A stretch of DNA of 64,000 nucleotides from Alphaproteobacteria bacterium US3C007 (GTDB lineage Bacteria > Pseudomonadota > Alphaproteobacteria > Rhodobacterales > Rhodobacteraceae), in the NCBI GenBank assembly GCA_034423775.1, contig CP139918.1, positions 1,116,001 through 1,180,000 of the forward strand, read 5' to 3'. Shown in pieces: positions 36,334-46,893 of this stretch. Numbering within the stretch: position 1 is the first letter of the stretch; the number at the start of each line of letters is the position of its first letter. The notes under the pieces were generated by a model that had not been told where the DNA came from, did not search any database, and saw only the letters and a list, made by a program, of their open reading frames with translations. A program made the position numbers and the translations under genes.

Positions 36334-37241
36334 CAGGCGAATTCTTTCGATATTAAATCTTTATAAAGGCTTCGTATTTTCTGCGTGACCGGCCCGATAT
36401 TCCCGGTTCCTATCTGGCGTTTATCCACTTCGCTCACCGGTGTTTGGGCGCCAAACGTACCCGTCAGAAACGCCTCATCCGCCCCATAAACATCCACCAA
36501 TGAAAAATTGCGCTGATGAACCGGAATAGTGTTATGCTGACAAATCTCAATCACCTTTTGCCGCGTGATACCATTCATGCAGTAATCACCCGTGCTGGTC
36601 CAAACTTCGCCCTTGCGCACGATAAAGAAATTGCAGGCATTGGTGGTGTTTACGAATCCATGCACATCCAACATCAGCGCTTCATCCGCCCCGGCTTTTT
36701 CCGCTGCAATACAAGCAAGAATGCAATTTAACTTGGAATGCGAGTTTAATTTTGGATCCTGTGTCATCGGCAAGCCGCGTAGATGCGGCACCGTGGCAAG
36801 GCGCACGGGGCGCGCCAATTTTGGCCGCGAATGCTCCATAATAATCACGAAAGTCGGCCCCGAGCGCGACAAAGACGGATGTTGAAAGGGGCGGTGTTTC
36901 ACCCCGCGCGTGACCATCAACCGCGCATGGGCATCAGACTGCATGTGATTGGCTGATTGTGTCTCTAACAAGGCAGTTTTTACGCCTTGGCGATCTAATC
37001 CAATGTCAAGATCAATGGCTTTGGCCGCTTCAAATAACCGATCAAGATGCAGATCCAAATAAGCCCAATGGCCATTGTAAAGCCGCAAGCCTTCCCAGAT
37101 ACCATCCCCCAACATAAATCCGCTATCATAGACGCTGACCACCGCCTGCGATTTTGGCACAAGAGCGCCGTCAACATAGATCAAAATGTGATCATTGCGC
37201 GCATCCTCTTCGGCCTGATGCGTGGTTTGTGCGTCATCCAT
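36333..37241 (-). CDS. Class IV (branched-chain/D-amino-acid type) aminotransferase
   Basis: This PLP-dependent fold type IV aminotransferase has 302 aa. VYDSGFMLGDGIWEGLRLYNG is at 37-57; the PLP lysine lies in the KLNSHSKLN stretch (164-172, probably Lys170); GFVNTTNACNFFIVRKG (195-211) and GITRQKVIEIC complete the site. Sequence alone does not separate branched-chain, D-alanine or amine specificity. It overlaps maeB by 8 bp and the sulfotransferase-like gene by 1 bp. Confidence 0.85.
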   Translation of the reverse strand: MDDAQTTHQAEEDARNDHILIYVDGALVPKSQAVVSVYDSGFMLGDGIWEGLRLYNGHWAYLDLHLDRLFEAAKAIDLDIGLDRQGVKTALLETQSANHMQSDAHARLMVTRGVKHRPFQHPSLSRSGPTFVIIMEHSRPKLARPVRLATVPHLRGLPMTQDPKLNSHSKLNCILACIAAEKAGADEALMLDVHGFVNTTNACNFFIVRKGEVWTSTGDYCMNGITRQKVIEICQHNTIPVHQRNFSLVDVYGADEAFLTGTFGAQTPVSEVDKRQIGTGNIGPVTQKIRSLYKDLISKEFA

Positions 37242-39510
37242 GGCGCGATGCCCCCTCGCCTGCTTTGCAAGCTGCCAAAACAGCCATGTTCAGAATATCT
37301 GTTGCTGTGGAAACCGACGCGCATATTTGTATGGATTGATCCACGCCCGTAAGAATTGGTCCGATCACCGTGGCGCCAGCCATTTCCTGCATCAGTTTCA
37401 CCGATATGCTTGCCGAATGGCGTGCTGGCACCACCAAGATGTTGGCCGGCCCAGTCAGCCGCGAAAACGGATAATGCGCCTGCGCTTGCGTATTCAGCGC
37501 CACATCAACGGTCATCTCGCCTTCATATTCGAAATCAACGCCGCGCGCATCCAGCACTTTCGGGGCTAAAGCAAGCTTTTCAGCCCGCTCTGATACGGGA
37601 TAGCCAAATGTGGAAAAGCTCACAAATGCCACGCGCGGCTCTAGGCCGAAGTCGCGGGCCACATCAGCGGCGCGTTCTGCAATATTTGCCAGATCCTCGG
37701 CTTCGGGCCATTCATGCACCAAAGTATCCGCGATCAAAACGATCCGACCCTTATGCAACAGCGCCGTCACCCCCGCCGCCCCATGTTCGGCATCTGCGTC
37801 AAAAACATGGTTGAGCAGCCCCATCACATGCGCTGATTTGCGCGTTACCCCCGTCACCAAACCATCGCCATGGCCATGCGCCAGCATCAAAGCAGAGAAA
37901 ACATGACGGTCGCGGGTTGCCAGGCGGTGAATATCGGCATTGTCAAAACCTTTGCGTTGCAAACGCTCGAACAAGAAGGATTTATACGCATCAAGATGCT
38001 CGGTATTAGCGGCATTCACAACGTCAAGCTCTTGCACGGCATCGCCCATCCCGGCCGCATCAAGCTTCGCCGCAACATCATGCTGGCGGCCCACCACCAA
38101 CGCTTTACCAAATCCCGAGCGCTGATACATCACCGCGGCGCGCAACACCCGCGGATCATCGCCCTCGGCAAAGATCATCCGAGCCTGCGCGACGCGCGCG
38201 CGCTCGGTTATTCCGCGCAAAATGCTGGCGGTTGGATCCATCCGGGTTTTCAGCGACAGCTCATAACCTTCCATATCGATAATCGGGCGCCGCGCGGCCC
38301 CGGTATCAATACCCGCTTTCGCCACTGCAGGCGGTATGCGATAAATAAGCCGCGGATCAAACGGAGTTGGAATGATATACTCCCGGCCAAAGGTTAATTT
38401 TTGTCCATAGGCCATCGCCACTTCATCAGGTACATCCTCGCGGGCCAGCGCGGCCAAAGCCTGCGCGCAGGCTATTTTCATTTCATCATTAATCGCGCGC
38501 GCATGGATGTCTAAAGCCCCGCGAAATAAATATGGAAACCCTAAAACATTATTCACCTGATTGGGGTAATCGCTGCGCCCTGTGGCAACGATTGCGTCTT
38601 TGCGCACGGCATGGGCCTCTTCCGGTGTGATTTCCGGATCCGGATTGGCCATCGCGAAAATCACCGGGTTTGGCGCCATTGATGCCAGCATTTGCGGTGT
38701 GACTGCGCCTTTCACCGAAACCCCCAAAAACACATCGGCATTTTGCATCACCTGATCAAGGCTGCGGCTTTCTGTTTTCACCGCATGGGCCGATTTCCAC
38801 TGGTTCATCCCCTCGGTACGGCCTTGATAAATCACACCTTTGGAATCGCAGACAAAACAATTTTGGTGCTTTGCACCCATCGATTTAAGCAATTCGATAC
38901 AGGCAATTCCAGCCGCACCAGCGCCGTTTAAAACAATTTTGACATCTTCGATCTTCTTCTTGCTGATATGCAGGGCATTGATTAGGCCTGCGGCACAAAT
39001 CACCGCGGTTCCATGCTGGTCATCATGGAAAACCGGGATATCCATTTCCTCTTTCAAGCGCTGTTCAATGATAAAACATTCCGGCGCCTTGATATCTTCG
39101 AGATTGATACCGCCAAAACTAGGGCCCATTAACTTCACCGCTTTGCAAAACGCATCGGGATCCTCTGTATCCAGCTCAATATCGATGCTGTTCACATCGG
39201 CGAACCGTTTGAACAGAACCGATTTACCTTCCATCACAGGTTTGCTGCCCAGCGCGCCAAGATTACCCAACCCCAAAACCGCCGTGCCATTTGAAATAAC
39301 CGCAACCAAATTGCCTTTATTTGTATAATCATAGGCAAGCTCAGGGTTCTCGGCGATGGCTTCACAAGGCACCGCAACGCCAGGTGAATAGGCGAGCGAT
39401 AAATCACGTTGGGTCATCATCGGAACCGTGGCAGATACCTCCCATTTTCCCGGGGTTGGTTCGAGATGAAAGGCCAACGCCTCTTCCCGCGTGATTTTCA
39501 TTTTCGCCAT
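37234..39510 (-). CDS. maeB: NADP-dependent malic enzyme MaeB (fused phosphotransacetylase domain)
   Basis: MaeB decarboxylates malate to pyruvate with NADP. The 758-aa protein has an N-terminal malic enzyme part (about 1-430: YSPGVAVPCEAI, NGTAVLGLGNLGALGSKPVMEGK, FHDDQHGTAVICAAGLINAL, GAGAAGIACIELL) and a C-terminal phosphotransacetylase-like domain from about 440 (RMIFAEGDDPRVLRAA; MQEMAGATVIGPILTG). The second domain is regulatory in known homologues. It is convergent with none and divergent from mutS. Confidence 0.95.
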   Translation of the reverse strand: MAKMKITREEALAFHLEPTPGKWEVSATVPMMTQRDLSLAYSPGVAVPCEAIAENPELAYDYTNKGNLVAVISNGTAVLGLGNLGALGSKPVMEGKSVLFKRFADVNSIDIELDTEDPDAFCKAVKLMGPSFGGINLEDIKAPECFIIEQRLKEEMDIPVFHDDQHGTAVICAAGLINALHISKKKIEDVKIVLNGAGAAGIACIELLKSMGAKHQNCFVCDSKGVIYQGRTEGMNQWKSAHAVKTESRSLDQVMQNADVFLGVSVKGAVTPQMLASMAPNPVIFAMANPDPEITPEEAHAVRKDAIVATGRSDYPNQVNNVLGFPYLFRGALDIHARAINDEMKIACAQALAALAREDVPDEVAMAYGQKLTFGREYIIPTPFDPRLIYRIPPAVAKAGIDTGAARRPIIDMEGYELSLKTRMDPTASILRGITERARVAQARMIFAEGDDPRVLRAAVMYQRSGFGKALVVGRQHDVAAKLDAAGMGDAVQELDVVNAANTEHLDAYKSFLFERLQRKGFDNADIHRLATRDRHVFSALMLAHGHGDGLVTGVTRKSAHVMGLLNHVFDADAEHGAAGVTALLHKGRIVLIADTLVHEWPEAEDLANIAERAADVARDFGLEPRVAFVSFSTFGYPVSERAEKLALAPKVLDARGVDFEYEGEMTVDVALNTQAQAHYPFSRLTGPANILVVPARHSASISVKLMQEMAGATVIGPILTGVDQSIQICASVSTATDILNMAVLAACKAGEGASRHG

Positions 39511-39642
39511 TTTGCACCCTTTTGCGTATGAACCACTGTTATCATGCGTTTTTTAGCACACATCAAGATCGTTTTCGGCTTTCCCCTCGCGCTGCCTAAA
39601 GATACGCTGGAGGGCAAGGTAAAACCCTAAGGAGACAAACCC

Positions 39643-42270
39643 GTGACGCCGATGATGGCCCAATATCTTGACATCAAGGCACAATATCCTGAGGCCCTGC
39701 TGTTTTATCGCATGGGTGATTTTTATGAGTTGTTTTTTGAAGATGCAGTGGCGGCTGCAGAAGCGCTGGATATTGCCCTCACCAAACGCGGCAAACATCT
39801 CAACGCGGATATTCCAATGTGCGGGGTGCCGCATCACGCCTCAGAAGGGTATTTGCTGACGCTGATCCGAAAAGGCTTTCGTGTGGCGGTTTGCGAGCAG
39901 ATGGAAAGCCCTGCCGAGGCAAAAAAGCGGGGCAGTAAATCGGTTGTAAAGCGCGACGTGGTGCGCCTTGTAACACCTGGAACACTAACCGAAGACAGCT
40001 TGCTTGAGGCGCGGCGGCATAATTTTCTGGCCTCATTTGCGCAGATACGCGATGCCTCAGCGCTGGCTTGGGTGGATATTTCTACTGGTGATTTTAGCGT
40101 CAGCACCCTGCCTTTGGTATTGCTGGGGCCCGAATTGGCGCGGCTGGCACCTTCAGAGGTACTTTTATCGGAAAAGTCTTTTCAAGATTTAGAAACTCTC
40201 ATTGAGGAAAGCGGCGCGGCACCGACGCCGATCAGCGCCAGCAGTTTTGACAGCACATCGGCAGAAAACCGGCTGCTCAAAACGTTTAAACTGGCCACGC
40301 TTGATTCGCATGGAGGGTTTTCAAGGGCGGAATTATCAGCCTTGGGTGCGATTGTTGATTATCTAGACATCACGCAAAAAGGCAGCCTGCCGCTGTTGCA
40401 ACCGCCAAAACGCCATATCAGCGCGACAACCATGCAAATAGATGCCGCAACGCGGCGCAATCTTGAACTTACGCATGCGCTCTCAGGCACACGAAATGGC
40501 TCTTTATTGGCAACTATTGATCAAACATTAACCGCCGCTGGCGGTAGATTGCTTGAGCACCGCATCGGCTCTCCTTCGCTTGATATTGACGTTTTGAACA
40601 ATCGACAAAACGCCATTTCCGCGTTGATCGCGCATAGCCCAGTGCTGGATAAATTACGCGGGCATTTGCGCCATATTCCAGACGTGGCGCGGGCGCTCTC
40701 GCGGCTGGCCTTAAACCGCGGTGGACCAAGAGATTTAGGAAGCATCCGCAGCGCGCTGCACCAAGCCGAAGCGATCGCTGATGTGATGCAAACAAGCCCT
40801 TTATGCCCCGAATTAGAATCGGTTCACGAGAAACTGATGGGGCATGCCAGTTTAATCGAGCTGTTGTCAAAAGCATTGAACGAAGATCTCCCCTTGCTGT
40901 TGCGTGATGGGGGTTTCGTCGCCGCGGGTTTTGAGCCTGATTTGGACCATGCCCGGCATTTGCGCGACGAAGGCCGCGGGGTGATTGCGCAGATGCAGGC
41001 CGAGTATAGTAGCTTGGCCGAAATCGCTTCGTTGAAAATCAAACATAATAACGTTTTGGGCTATTTCATCGAAACCACCGCGACCCATGCAGATAAAATG
41101 CTGCGGCCGCCTTTGTCAGAAACCTTCATCCACCGGCAGACCACAGCCAACCAAGTGCGCTTTACCACCGTCAACCTGTCAGAGATTGAGACCAAAATTT
41201 TAAATGCCGGGGGGCAGGCAAGCGAGATTGAGGCCAAAATCTTCGCGCAGCTCTGCGCAGAGATTCTTGACCACTCAGAAAGCCTTTATGGATTGGCCAC
41301 CGCTTTGGCAGAACTCGACGTAGCAGCAGCACTCGCACATCTTGCGCAGCAACAAAATTGGGTGCGCCCTGTGGTGGATAACAGCCGGGCCTTCGCCATT
41401 GAAGGCGGGCGCCATCCGGTTGTGGAGCGCGCGTTAAGGTCCAGTGGCCAGCATTTTATCGCCAATGATTGCGATCTATCTGACGGCGCGGTTCGCCTTT
41501 TAACCGGCCCAAATATGGCTGGTAAATCCACGTTTTTAAGACAAAATGCGCTGATTGCGGTCTTGGCACAGATGGGCAGTTTTGTGCCGGCAAGCAGCGC
41601 CCATATTGGGGTGGTCAGTCAATTGTTCAGCCGCGTCGGTGCATCTGATGATTTGGCGCGTGGGCGATCCACTTTTATGGTGGAAATGGTCGAAACCGCT
41701 ACGATTTTAAATCAGGCCGATGCAAAAGCGCTGGTGATCTTAGATGAAATTGGCCGTGGCACGGCAACCTATGACGGGCTGTCCATCGCATGGGCAACGC
41801 TCGAGCATCTGCATGATGTGAACCAATCGCGGGCGCTATTCGCAACCCATTATCATGAGCTCACAGCCCTGTCCGGCAAATTAGACAGGGTTGAAAATGC
41901 CACTGTTGCGGTAAAAGAATGGCACGGCGATGTAATCTTTTTACACGAGGTACGCCAAGGGGCTGCAGATCGCTCTTACGGGGTGCAAGTGGCACAATTG
42001 GCAGGCCTTCCCTTAGTGGTGGTTGAGCGCGCGCGGGTGGTTTTGGACGCTTTGGAAAAAGGCGAGCGCGAAGCGGGAAGTACCGGCCGGCAAGCCGTTA
42101 TTGACGACTTACCGTTGTTTTCGCGCAGCCCTGCAGCGCTGTCCCCCCCGCAAGCCACCGTATCACCTGCTTTGGAAATGCTCGAGACGCTGCATCCAGA
42201 TGAATTGACACCAAAAGAAGCGCTTCAAAAACTATATGAGTTAAAGGCCGCGGCAAAACCAACAGGCTAA
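39643..42270 (+). CDS. mutS: DNA mismatch repair protein MutS
   Basis: MutS recognises base mismatches. The 875-aa protein has the mismatch-binding Phe-X-Glu (F27-Y-E29) in the N-terminal domain, a P-loop GPNMAGKS (622-629), Walker [17 protein letters not shown] and signature FATHYHELT. The start is GTG at 39643 with AAGGAG upstream, matching the usual N-terminus ([13 protein letters not shown]). Confidence 0.97.
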   Translation: MTPMMAQYLDIKAQYPEALLFYRMGDFYELFFEDAVAAAEALDIALTKRGKHLNADIPMCGVPHHASEGYLLTLIRKGFRVAVCEQMESPAEAKKRGSKSVVKRDVVRLVTPGTLTEDSLLEARRHNFLASFAQIRDASALAWVDISTGDFSVSTLPLVLLGPELARLAPSEVLLSEKSFQDLETLIEESGAAPTPISASSFDSTSAENRLLKTFKLATLDSHGGFSRAELSALGAIVDYLDITQKGSLPLLQPPKRHISATTMQIDAATRRNLELTHALSGTRNGSLLATIDQTLTAAGGRLLEHRIGSPSLDIDVLNNRQNAISALIAHSPVLDKLRGHLRHIPDVARALSRLALNRGGPRDLGSIRSALHQAEAIADVMQTSPLCPELESVHEKLMGHASLIELLSKALNEDLPLLLRDGGFVAAGFEPDLDHARHLRDEGRGVIAQMQAEYSSLAEIASLKIKHNNVLGYFIETTATHADKMLRPPLSETFIHRQTTANQVRFTTVNLSEIETKILNAGGQASEIEAKIFAQLCAEILDHSESLYGLATALAELDVAAALAHLAQQQNWVRPVVDNSRAFAIEGGRHPVVERALRSSGQHFIANDCDLSDGAVRLLTGPNMAGKSTFLRQNALIAVLAQMGSFVPASSAHIGVVSQLFSRVGASDDLARGRSTFMVEMVETATILNQADAKALVILDEIGRGTATYDGLSIAWATLEHLHDVNQSRALFATHYHELTALSGKLDRVENATVAVKEWHGDVIFLHEVRQGAADRSYGVQVAQLAGLPLVVVERARVVLDALEKGEREAGSTGRQAVIDDLPLFSRSPAALSPPQATVSPALEMLETLHPDELTPKEALQKLYELKAAAKPTG

Positions 42271-42294
42271 TGGCTTTGCCGCCGGCACACCGCT

Positions 42295-42882
42295 TTAGGA
42301 TGCAGGGGTCGAGGAAACACCAACCTGCGAGGGACGTAGCAACCGATCGTGCAACATGAAGCCTTCTGCGGATACCTGAATAATATCACCGGCTTTTGTG
42401 CCCGGAACTGGAGCTTCAAACATGGCTTGGTGCAGCTGCGGATCAAAGCGATCGCCAACTTGCGGTGAAATAGGCTGAATGCCGTGCTTTTTAAAGACGT
42501 TCAACAATTCCCGCATCGTCAACTCGACGCCTTCGATCAGCGCCGCCGCGGCCTCTTTTTGCTCGTCACCAGCGGCTTCAACCGCCCGTTTCATATTGTC
42601 ATAAACGGGCAGTAAATCACGTGCCATTTTCGAACCACCGTAATTTTCGGCCTCGCGGCGATCTTTGTCAGCCCGTTTGCGCGAATTTTCGGCATCCGCC
42701 AAGGCGCGCATGAAACGGTCGCGATACTCATCCCGCTCAGCGGTTACAGCGGCCAATTCATCAACCTCATCGGTTTGCGCATCCTCTTGAGTTATATCGA
42801 TCAGCTCTTCCTCAAGCGCATCCTCTGCCTCTTGCATTTGATCAATATCATCCAAAAATTCTTCTGCTTTTGGCTCTTCCAT
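42295..42882 (-). CDS. grpE: Nucleotide exchange factor GrpE
   Basis: GrpE releases ADP from DnaK. The 195-aa protein has an acidic, low-complexity N-terminus, a long coiled coil (about 45-110, with RFMRALADAENSRKRADKDR) and a C-terminal beta domain (GDRFDPQLHQAMFEAPVPG). It follows hrcA by 3 bp, so repressor and co-chaperone are co-expressed. Confidence 0.95.
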   Translation of the reverse strand: MEEPKAEEFLDDIDQMQEAEDALEEELIDITQEDAQTDEVDELAAVTAERDEYRDRFMRALADAENSRKRADKDRREAENYGGSKMARDLLPVYDNMKRAVEAAGDEQKEAAAALIEGVELTMRELLNVFKKHGIQPISPQVGDRFDPQLHQAMFEAPVPGTKAGDIIQVSAEGFMLHDRLLRPSQVGVSSTPAS

Positions 42883-42885
42883 AAC

Positions 42886-43953
42886 TTACCTTTCAATGCG
42901 GTCGGAAATAAGCTTGCCCACCAATTGCGCGGTATAATCAACCAGCGGCACAATCCGACCATAATTCAAACGCGTTGGTCCAATCACTCCGATGGCCCCA
43001 ACAATTTTACGCTCTGAGTTCATATAGGGAGAAACAACCAAAGAGGAACCCGTAAGTGAAAAAAGTTTGTTCTCTGAGCCAATAAAAATGCGCACACCAT
43101 CGCCTTGCTCGGTCAGTTCAAGAAATTCTGCGATGTCGCGCTTGCGTTCCAAGTCATCAAACAGGTTCCGGATACGCTCCAAATCCTCTTCATGCGCCTC
43201 TGATTCCAGCAAGTTGCCACGGCCACGCACGATCAAGCGTTCATTATCATCGCCTTGAGTTTGCCAAACCGCCAAGCCTTGCGTCACCAATTCTTGCGCC
43301 AAACTGTCAATTTCTTGCCGCCTTAAATCAACATCATCTTGAATGGTCGAAAGCAATTCGCTTAACGTGCGCCCTTCAAGAACCGCATTTAAGAAATTTG
43401 CCGCTTCGCGCATCGCACTGGGTGTTTGCCCGACCGGCGGCGTGAACAGGCGGTTTTCAACATCACCATTGGAATAAACAAGAACAACCAAAGCCCGATC
43501 GGGGGATAATGACACGAACTCAATATGCTTTATCGGCTGTTCCTGCTTTGGCGTTAATACCAAAGAGGCGCCATGGGTTAATGCCGAAAGCGTTGATCCC
43601 ACGCGATCCAACACGCTGCTGACATCTTGACTGTTGCGATCAACGGTTTGATCCAGCTTCAGCTGATCTTCCTTGCTAAGCTGATCCACTTCCAACAAAC
43701 CATCCACAAACATGCGCAGCCCCAATTGCGTGGGCACCCGCCCCGCACTGATATGCGGGCTATCAAGCAAGCCTAAAAATTCAAGATCCTGCATCACATT
43801 ACGCACAGTGGCCGCGCTGACCTTTTCATTTAAGGTGCGGGTAAGCGTGCGCGATCCAACCGGGCCGCCACTTTCTAAATAGCCCTCGACCAACCTGCGA
43901 AAAATTTCCCGCGACCGTTCATTCATATCGTTTAAAAGATCTGGGCTGGCCAT
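42886..43953 (-). CDS. hrcA: Heat-shock repressor HrcA
   Basis: HrcA represses class I heat-shock genes through CIRCE elements. The 355-aa protein has the N-terminal winged helix ([24 protein letters not shown] and [31 protein letters not shown]) and the C-terminal domain ending [26 protein letters not shown]. It is divergent from rph; I saw no CIRCE repeat in the 113-bp gap, so its own control is not obvious. Confidence 0.95.
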   Translation of the reverse strand: MASPDLLNDMNERSREIFRRLVEGYLESGGPVGSRTLTRTLNEKVSAATVRNVMQDLEFLGLLDSPHISAGRVPTQLGLRMFVDGLLEVDQLSKEDQLKLDQTVDRNSQDVSSVLDRVGSTLSALTHGASLVLTPKQEQPIKHIEFVSLSPDRALVVLVYSNGDVENRLFTPPVGQTPSAMREAANFLNAVLEGRTLSELLSTIQDDVDLRRQEIDSLAQELVTQGLAVWQTQGDDNERLIVRGRGNLLESEAHEEDLERIRNLFDDLERKRDIAEFLELTEQGDGVRIFIGSENKLFSLTGSSLVVSPYMNSERKIVGAIGVIGPTRLNYGRIVPLVDYTAQLVGKLISDRIER

Positions 43954-44066
43954 ATCGCCGTATCCTTTTTAAATCTCTAAAAGCACCGCCCAGATCAAAA
44001 CTATCGGGGTTGCGTCTCTATATCAGCCGCTTGTATGCATCAGTGCAACAGAGAAAGGTTTATAAC

Positions 44067-44780
44067 ATGCGTCCCTCAGGAAGAAAATTAAATGAAATGC
44101 GTTCGGTGAAAATTGAAACCGAGGTGACCAAACACGCCGAAGGATCCTGTCTGATCAAAATGGGCGACACGCATGTTCTGTGTACAGCCACCATTGAAGA
44201 TCGGGTACCCTCCTTCATCAAGGGATCCGGGCTTGGCTGGGTAACGGCGGAATATGGCATGCTGCCAAGATCAACCAGCTCGCGCATGCGCCGCGAATCA
44301 ACCGCTGGTAAACAAGGTGGTCGGACCGTAGAAATTCAACGCCTGATCGGGCGGTCCCTGCGGGCGGGGGTTGATCGTTTGGCATTGGGCGAACGCCAAA
44401 TTACCGTGGATTGCGATGTGATTCAGGCCGATGGTGGCACAAGATGCGCCTCCATCACCGGTGGCTGGGTTGCGTTAAAGCTGGCAATCAACAAATTGTT
44501 AAAAACTGGCGTGGTGCTTTCAGACCCGTTAATTTCACCCGTGGCTGCGATCAGCTGCGGCATATATGCAGGTCAAGCCGTGCTTGATTTGGATTATCCT
44601 GAAGACAGTGAAGCCGGCGTAGATGGAAATTTCATCATGTTGGCAAATGGCCAAATGATTGAAACCCAGATGAGCGCTGAGGGCGCTACTTACTCGCGCG
44701 CGCAAATGAACCAATTGTTGGATTTGGCAGAAGCCGGCGTGGCCTCATTGGTGGAAGCGCAGCTTAAGGCCGTTGAATGA
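44067..44780 (+). CDS. rph: Ribonuclease PH
   Basis: RNase PH trims tRNA 3' ends by phosphorolysis. From ATG 44067 ([12 protein letters not shown]) it has 237 aa, the family length; the frame is open from 44010 but those residues are not family-like and the ATG has AGAAAGG upstream. Motifs [12 protein letters not shown] and [18 protein letters not shown] are intact. It overlaps rdgB by 4 bp. Confidence 0.95.
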   Translation: MRPSGRKLNEMRSVKIETEVTKHAEGSCLIKMGDTHVLCTATIEDRVPSFIKGSGLGWVTAEYGMLPRSTSSRMRRESTAGKQGGRTVEIQRLIGRSLRAGVDRLALGERQITVDCDVIQADGGTRCASITGGWVALKLAINKLLKTGVVLSDPLISPVAAISCGIYAGQAVLDLDYPEDSEAGVDGNFIMLANGQMIETQMSAEGATYSRAQMNQLLDLAEAGVASLVEAQLKAVE

Positions 44781-45391
44781 GCCGTTTATTTCAAGAAGAT
44801 CGCTTAATATTGGCCACCCATAACCAAGGCAAACTTGAAGAAATCGCCGCTTTGCTTGCACCATTTGATGTCAAGGTGGTTGGGGCCGGCAGTTTAAACC
44901 TGCCTGAACCAGAGGAAACCGAATCCAGCTTTGTTGGCAATGCCCGTATAAAAGCCCATGCTGCGGCAAAAGCGACGGGCTCACCCGCGCTGGCCGATGA
45001 TAGCGGCATTGAAATCGCTGCCCTAAATGGTGCTCCTGGGGTTTATACCGCGGATTGGGCGGAAACTCCCAAAGGACGTGATTTTAAAATGGCAATGGAA
45101 AAGGCACATTTCGAGCTTGAAAAAATAAACGCGCCTGCCCCGCGCATCGCTCAATTTTGTTGCACTTTGGTGCTGGCCTGGCCCGACGGGACCGATGCGG
45201 TGTTTGAGGGGATTATGCCTGGCCAAGTGATATGGCCAATGCGCGGAGACCAAGGCCATGGTTATGATCCAATTTTTCAACCTGACGGTTATAACGTCAC
45301 CTTCGCAGAAATGGACCGTTGGGAAAAAAACCGTATCAGCCACCGCGCCAGAGCCTTTGAAAAACTGATACGAGAATGCTTTGGTGGATGA
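44777..45391 (+). CDS. rdgB: XTP/dITP pyrophosphatase RdgB
   Basis: RdgB (HAM1 family) hydrolyses non-canonical purine triphosphates. The 204-aa protein has the N-terminal [18 protein letters not shown], the substrate loop [13 protein letters not shown] and [23 protein letters not shown], then [10 protein letters not shown] near the C-terminus. It sits between rph and hemW with overlaps on both sides. Confidence 0.95.
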   Translation: MSRLFQEDRLILATHNQGKLEEIAALLAPFDVKVVGAGSLNLPEPEETESSFVGNARIKAHAAAKATGSPALADDSGIEIAALNGAPGVYTADWAETPKGRDFKMAMEKAHFELEKINAPAPRIAQFCCTLVLAWPDGTDAVFEGIMPGQVIWPMRGDQGHGYDPIFQPDGYNVTFAEMDRWEKNRISHRARAFEKLIRECFGG

Positions 45392-46538
45392 TTGGACATA
45401 TGGGGGCTTTGGAATTTACATCCATTGGCCCTTTTGTTCTGCGAAATGCCCCTATTGCGACTTTAACAGCCACGTCTCTAAAAAAGTTAAACAAAAACAA
45501 TGGCTTAAGGGATATTTATCCGAAATCCAGCGGGTAAGGAATGCGGTTGGCCCGCGCCTGGTTAGTAGCGTTTTTTTCGGTGGTGGCACGCCCAGCCTGA
45601 TGGATCCCGAGGTTGTTGAGGCAGTCATTGGGGCCATTAAATCCAGCTTTCCTATCAGCAACCAACTTGAAGTAACGCTTGAAGCCAATCCGACCTCGGT
45701 TGAAGCAGGCCGCTTTGCGGCCTATCAAGATGCGGGCGTTAACCGAATTTCAATGGGGATTCAGGCGCTAAATGATCCAGATTTGCGCAGACTTGGCCGT
45801 TTGCATACCGCTCAAGAAGCTCGGTTGGCGTTTGAAACCGCGCGCAATATTTTTGCCCGCGTCAGTTTTGATTTAATTTATGCACGGCAATATCAAACCC
45901 TGGCGCAATGGCGGGCAGAATTAAGCGAGGCGCTTGCAATGGCAGTTGATCACTTCTCGCTTTATCAATTGACCGTTGAGACCGGAACCGCTTTTGGCGA
46001 TCGTTACAAAGTCGGCCGGCTACCAGGTCTGCCAAACAATGATCTTGGCGCAGATCTTTACGAGCTTACCCAATCTTTATGCGATGCGCATAATATGCCT
46101 GCATATGAAGTTTCAAATCATGCAAGAGAGGGGGCAGAATGCTTGCATAATTTGATATATTGGCGCTATGGCGATTACGCCGGTATTGGCCCAGGGGCCC
46201 ATGGGCGGTTGACGCTGAAGGGTCAAAAATTTGCCACTGAAGCATTTTACAACCCAGATAAATGGCTTGCCGCAGTAGACCAGGGCACAGGAGAAAAATC
46301 TGCGCAGCAGATCGATCAAACCGCACAAGCCACAGAATACTTACTGATGGGGTTACGGATCAAAGACGGTATTGATTTAAAGCGCTTTGAGAATTTGGCA
46401 GGGGCACCACTTAATATCGAGGCTCAAACCTCTCTTGAAGACATGGGTTTGCTAATACGCAGCGATAAAACCCTAAAAGCCACGCGAGCCGGCACCGCCG
46501 TGCTAAACTCAGTTATCAGTTCCTTATTGGAAGCCTGA
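45381..46538 (+). CDS. hemW: HemW, radical-SAM haem chaperone (HemN-like)
   Basis: HemW is related to coproporphyrinogen III dehydrogenase (HemN) but is thought to traffic haem. The 385-aa protein has the radical SAM cluster motif Cys19-SAK-Cys23-PY-Cys26. It lacks the longer N-terminal extension of true HemN, and its context rph-rdgB-hemW is that of hemW. Start is TTG at 45381 or GTG at 45384, both inside the rdgB end. Confidence 0.9.
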   Translation: MVDDWTYGGFGIYIHWPFCSAKCPYCDFNSHVSKKVKQKQWLKGYLSEIQRVRNAVGPRLVSSVFFGGGTPSLMDPEVVEAVIGAIKSSFPISNQLEVTLEANPTSVEAGRFAAYQDAGVNRISMGIQALNDPDLRRLGRLHTAQEARLAFETARNIFARVSFDLIYARQYQTLAQWRAELSEALAMAVDHFSLYQLTVETGTAFGDRYKVGRLPGLPNNDLGADLYELTQSLCDAHNMPAYEVSNHAREGAECLHNLIYWRYGDYAGIGPGAHGRLTLKGQKFATEAFYNPDKWLAAVDQGTGEKSAQQIDQTAQATEYLLMGLRIKDGIDLKRFENLAGAPLNIEAQTSLEDMGLLIRSDKTLKATRAGTAVLNSVISSLLEA

Positions 46539-46539
46539 C

Positions 46540-46893
46540 ATGCGAGTTATTTGGTTAATCTTCGGTTTAATCGTGTTGGGGTTGGGATGCTTAGGGGTTG
46601 TTTTGCCGCTTCTGCCAACCGTACCTTTCATATTGCTCGCAGCGTTTTGCTTTGCAAAAAGCTCAAACAGATTGCATAACTGGCTATTGACCCATCGGCT
46701 TTTTGGCAAAATGATCCAAGATTGGCGTCAATCAGGCGCGATTTCTACCAGCGCCAAAAAAATGGCCACATTATCGATTGCTTTGGTTTTTGCAATTTCT
46801 GTGATCACCGGTGTGAGACCACTAATATTAACAATACAAGCAGCCGTCTTAAGCTGCGTTTTATTGTTTATTTGGACTCGACCTGCTGCGTAG
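46540..46893 (+). CDS. DUF454 (YbaN-like) membrane protein
   Basis: This 117-aa protein has two N-terminal hydrophobic segments (IFGLIVLGLGCLGVVLPLLPTVPFILLAAFCFA), a short polar region with LLTHRLFGKMIQDWRQSGAI and two more hydrophobic segments. This is the pattern of the DUF454 inner-membrane family of unknown function. It follows hemW by 1 bp and its 3' end overlaps the convergent parB by 26 bp. Confidence 0.85.
   Translation: MRVIWLIFGLIVLGLGCLGVVLPLLPTVPFILLAAFCFAKSSNRLHNWLLTHRLFGKMIQDWRQSGAISTSAKKMATLSIALVFAISVITGVRPLILTIQAAVLSCVLLFIWTRPAA

Noticed and set aside
43954..44066. CIRCE element for HrcA between hrcA and rph
   Set aside because: No TTAGCACTC/GAGTGCTAA repeat could be found in the gap.
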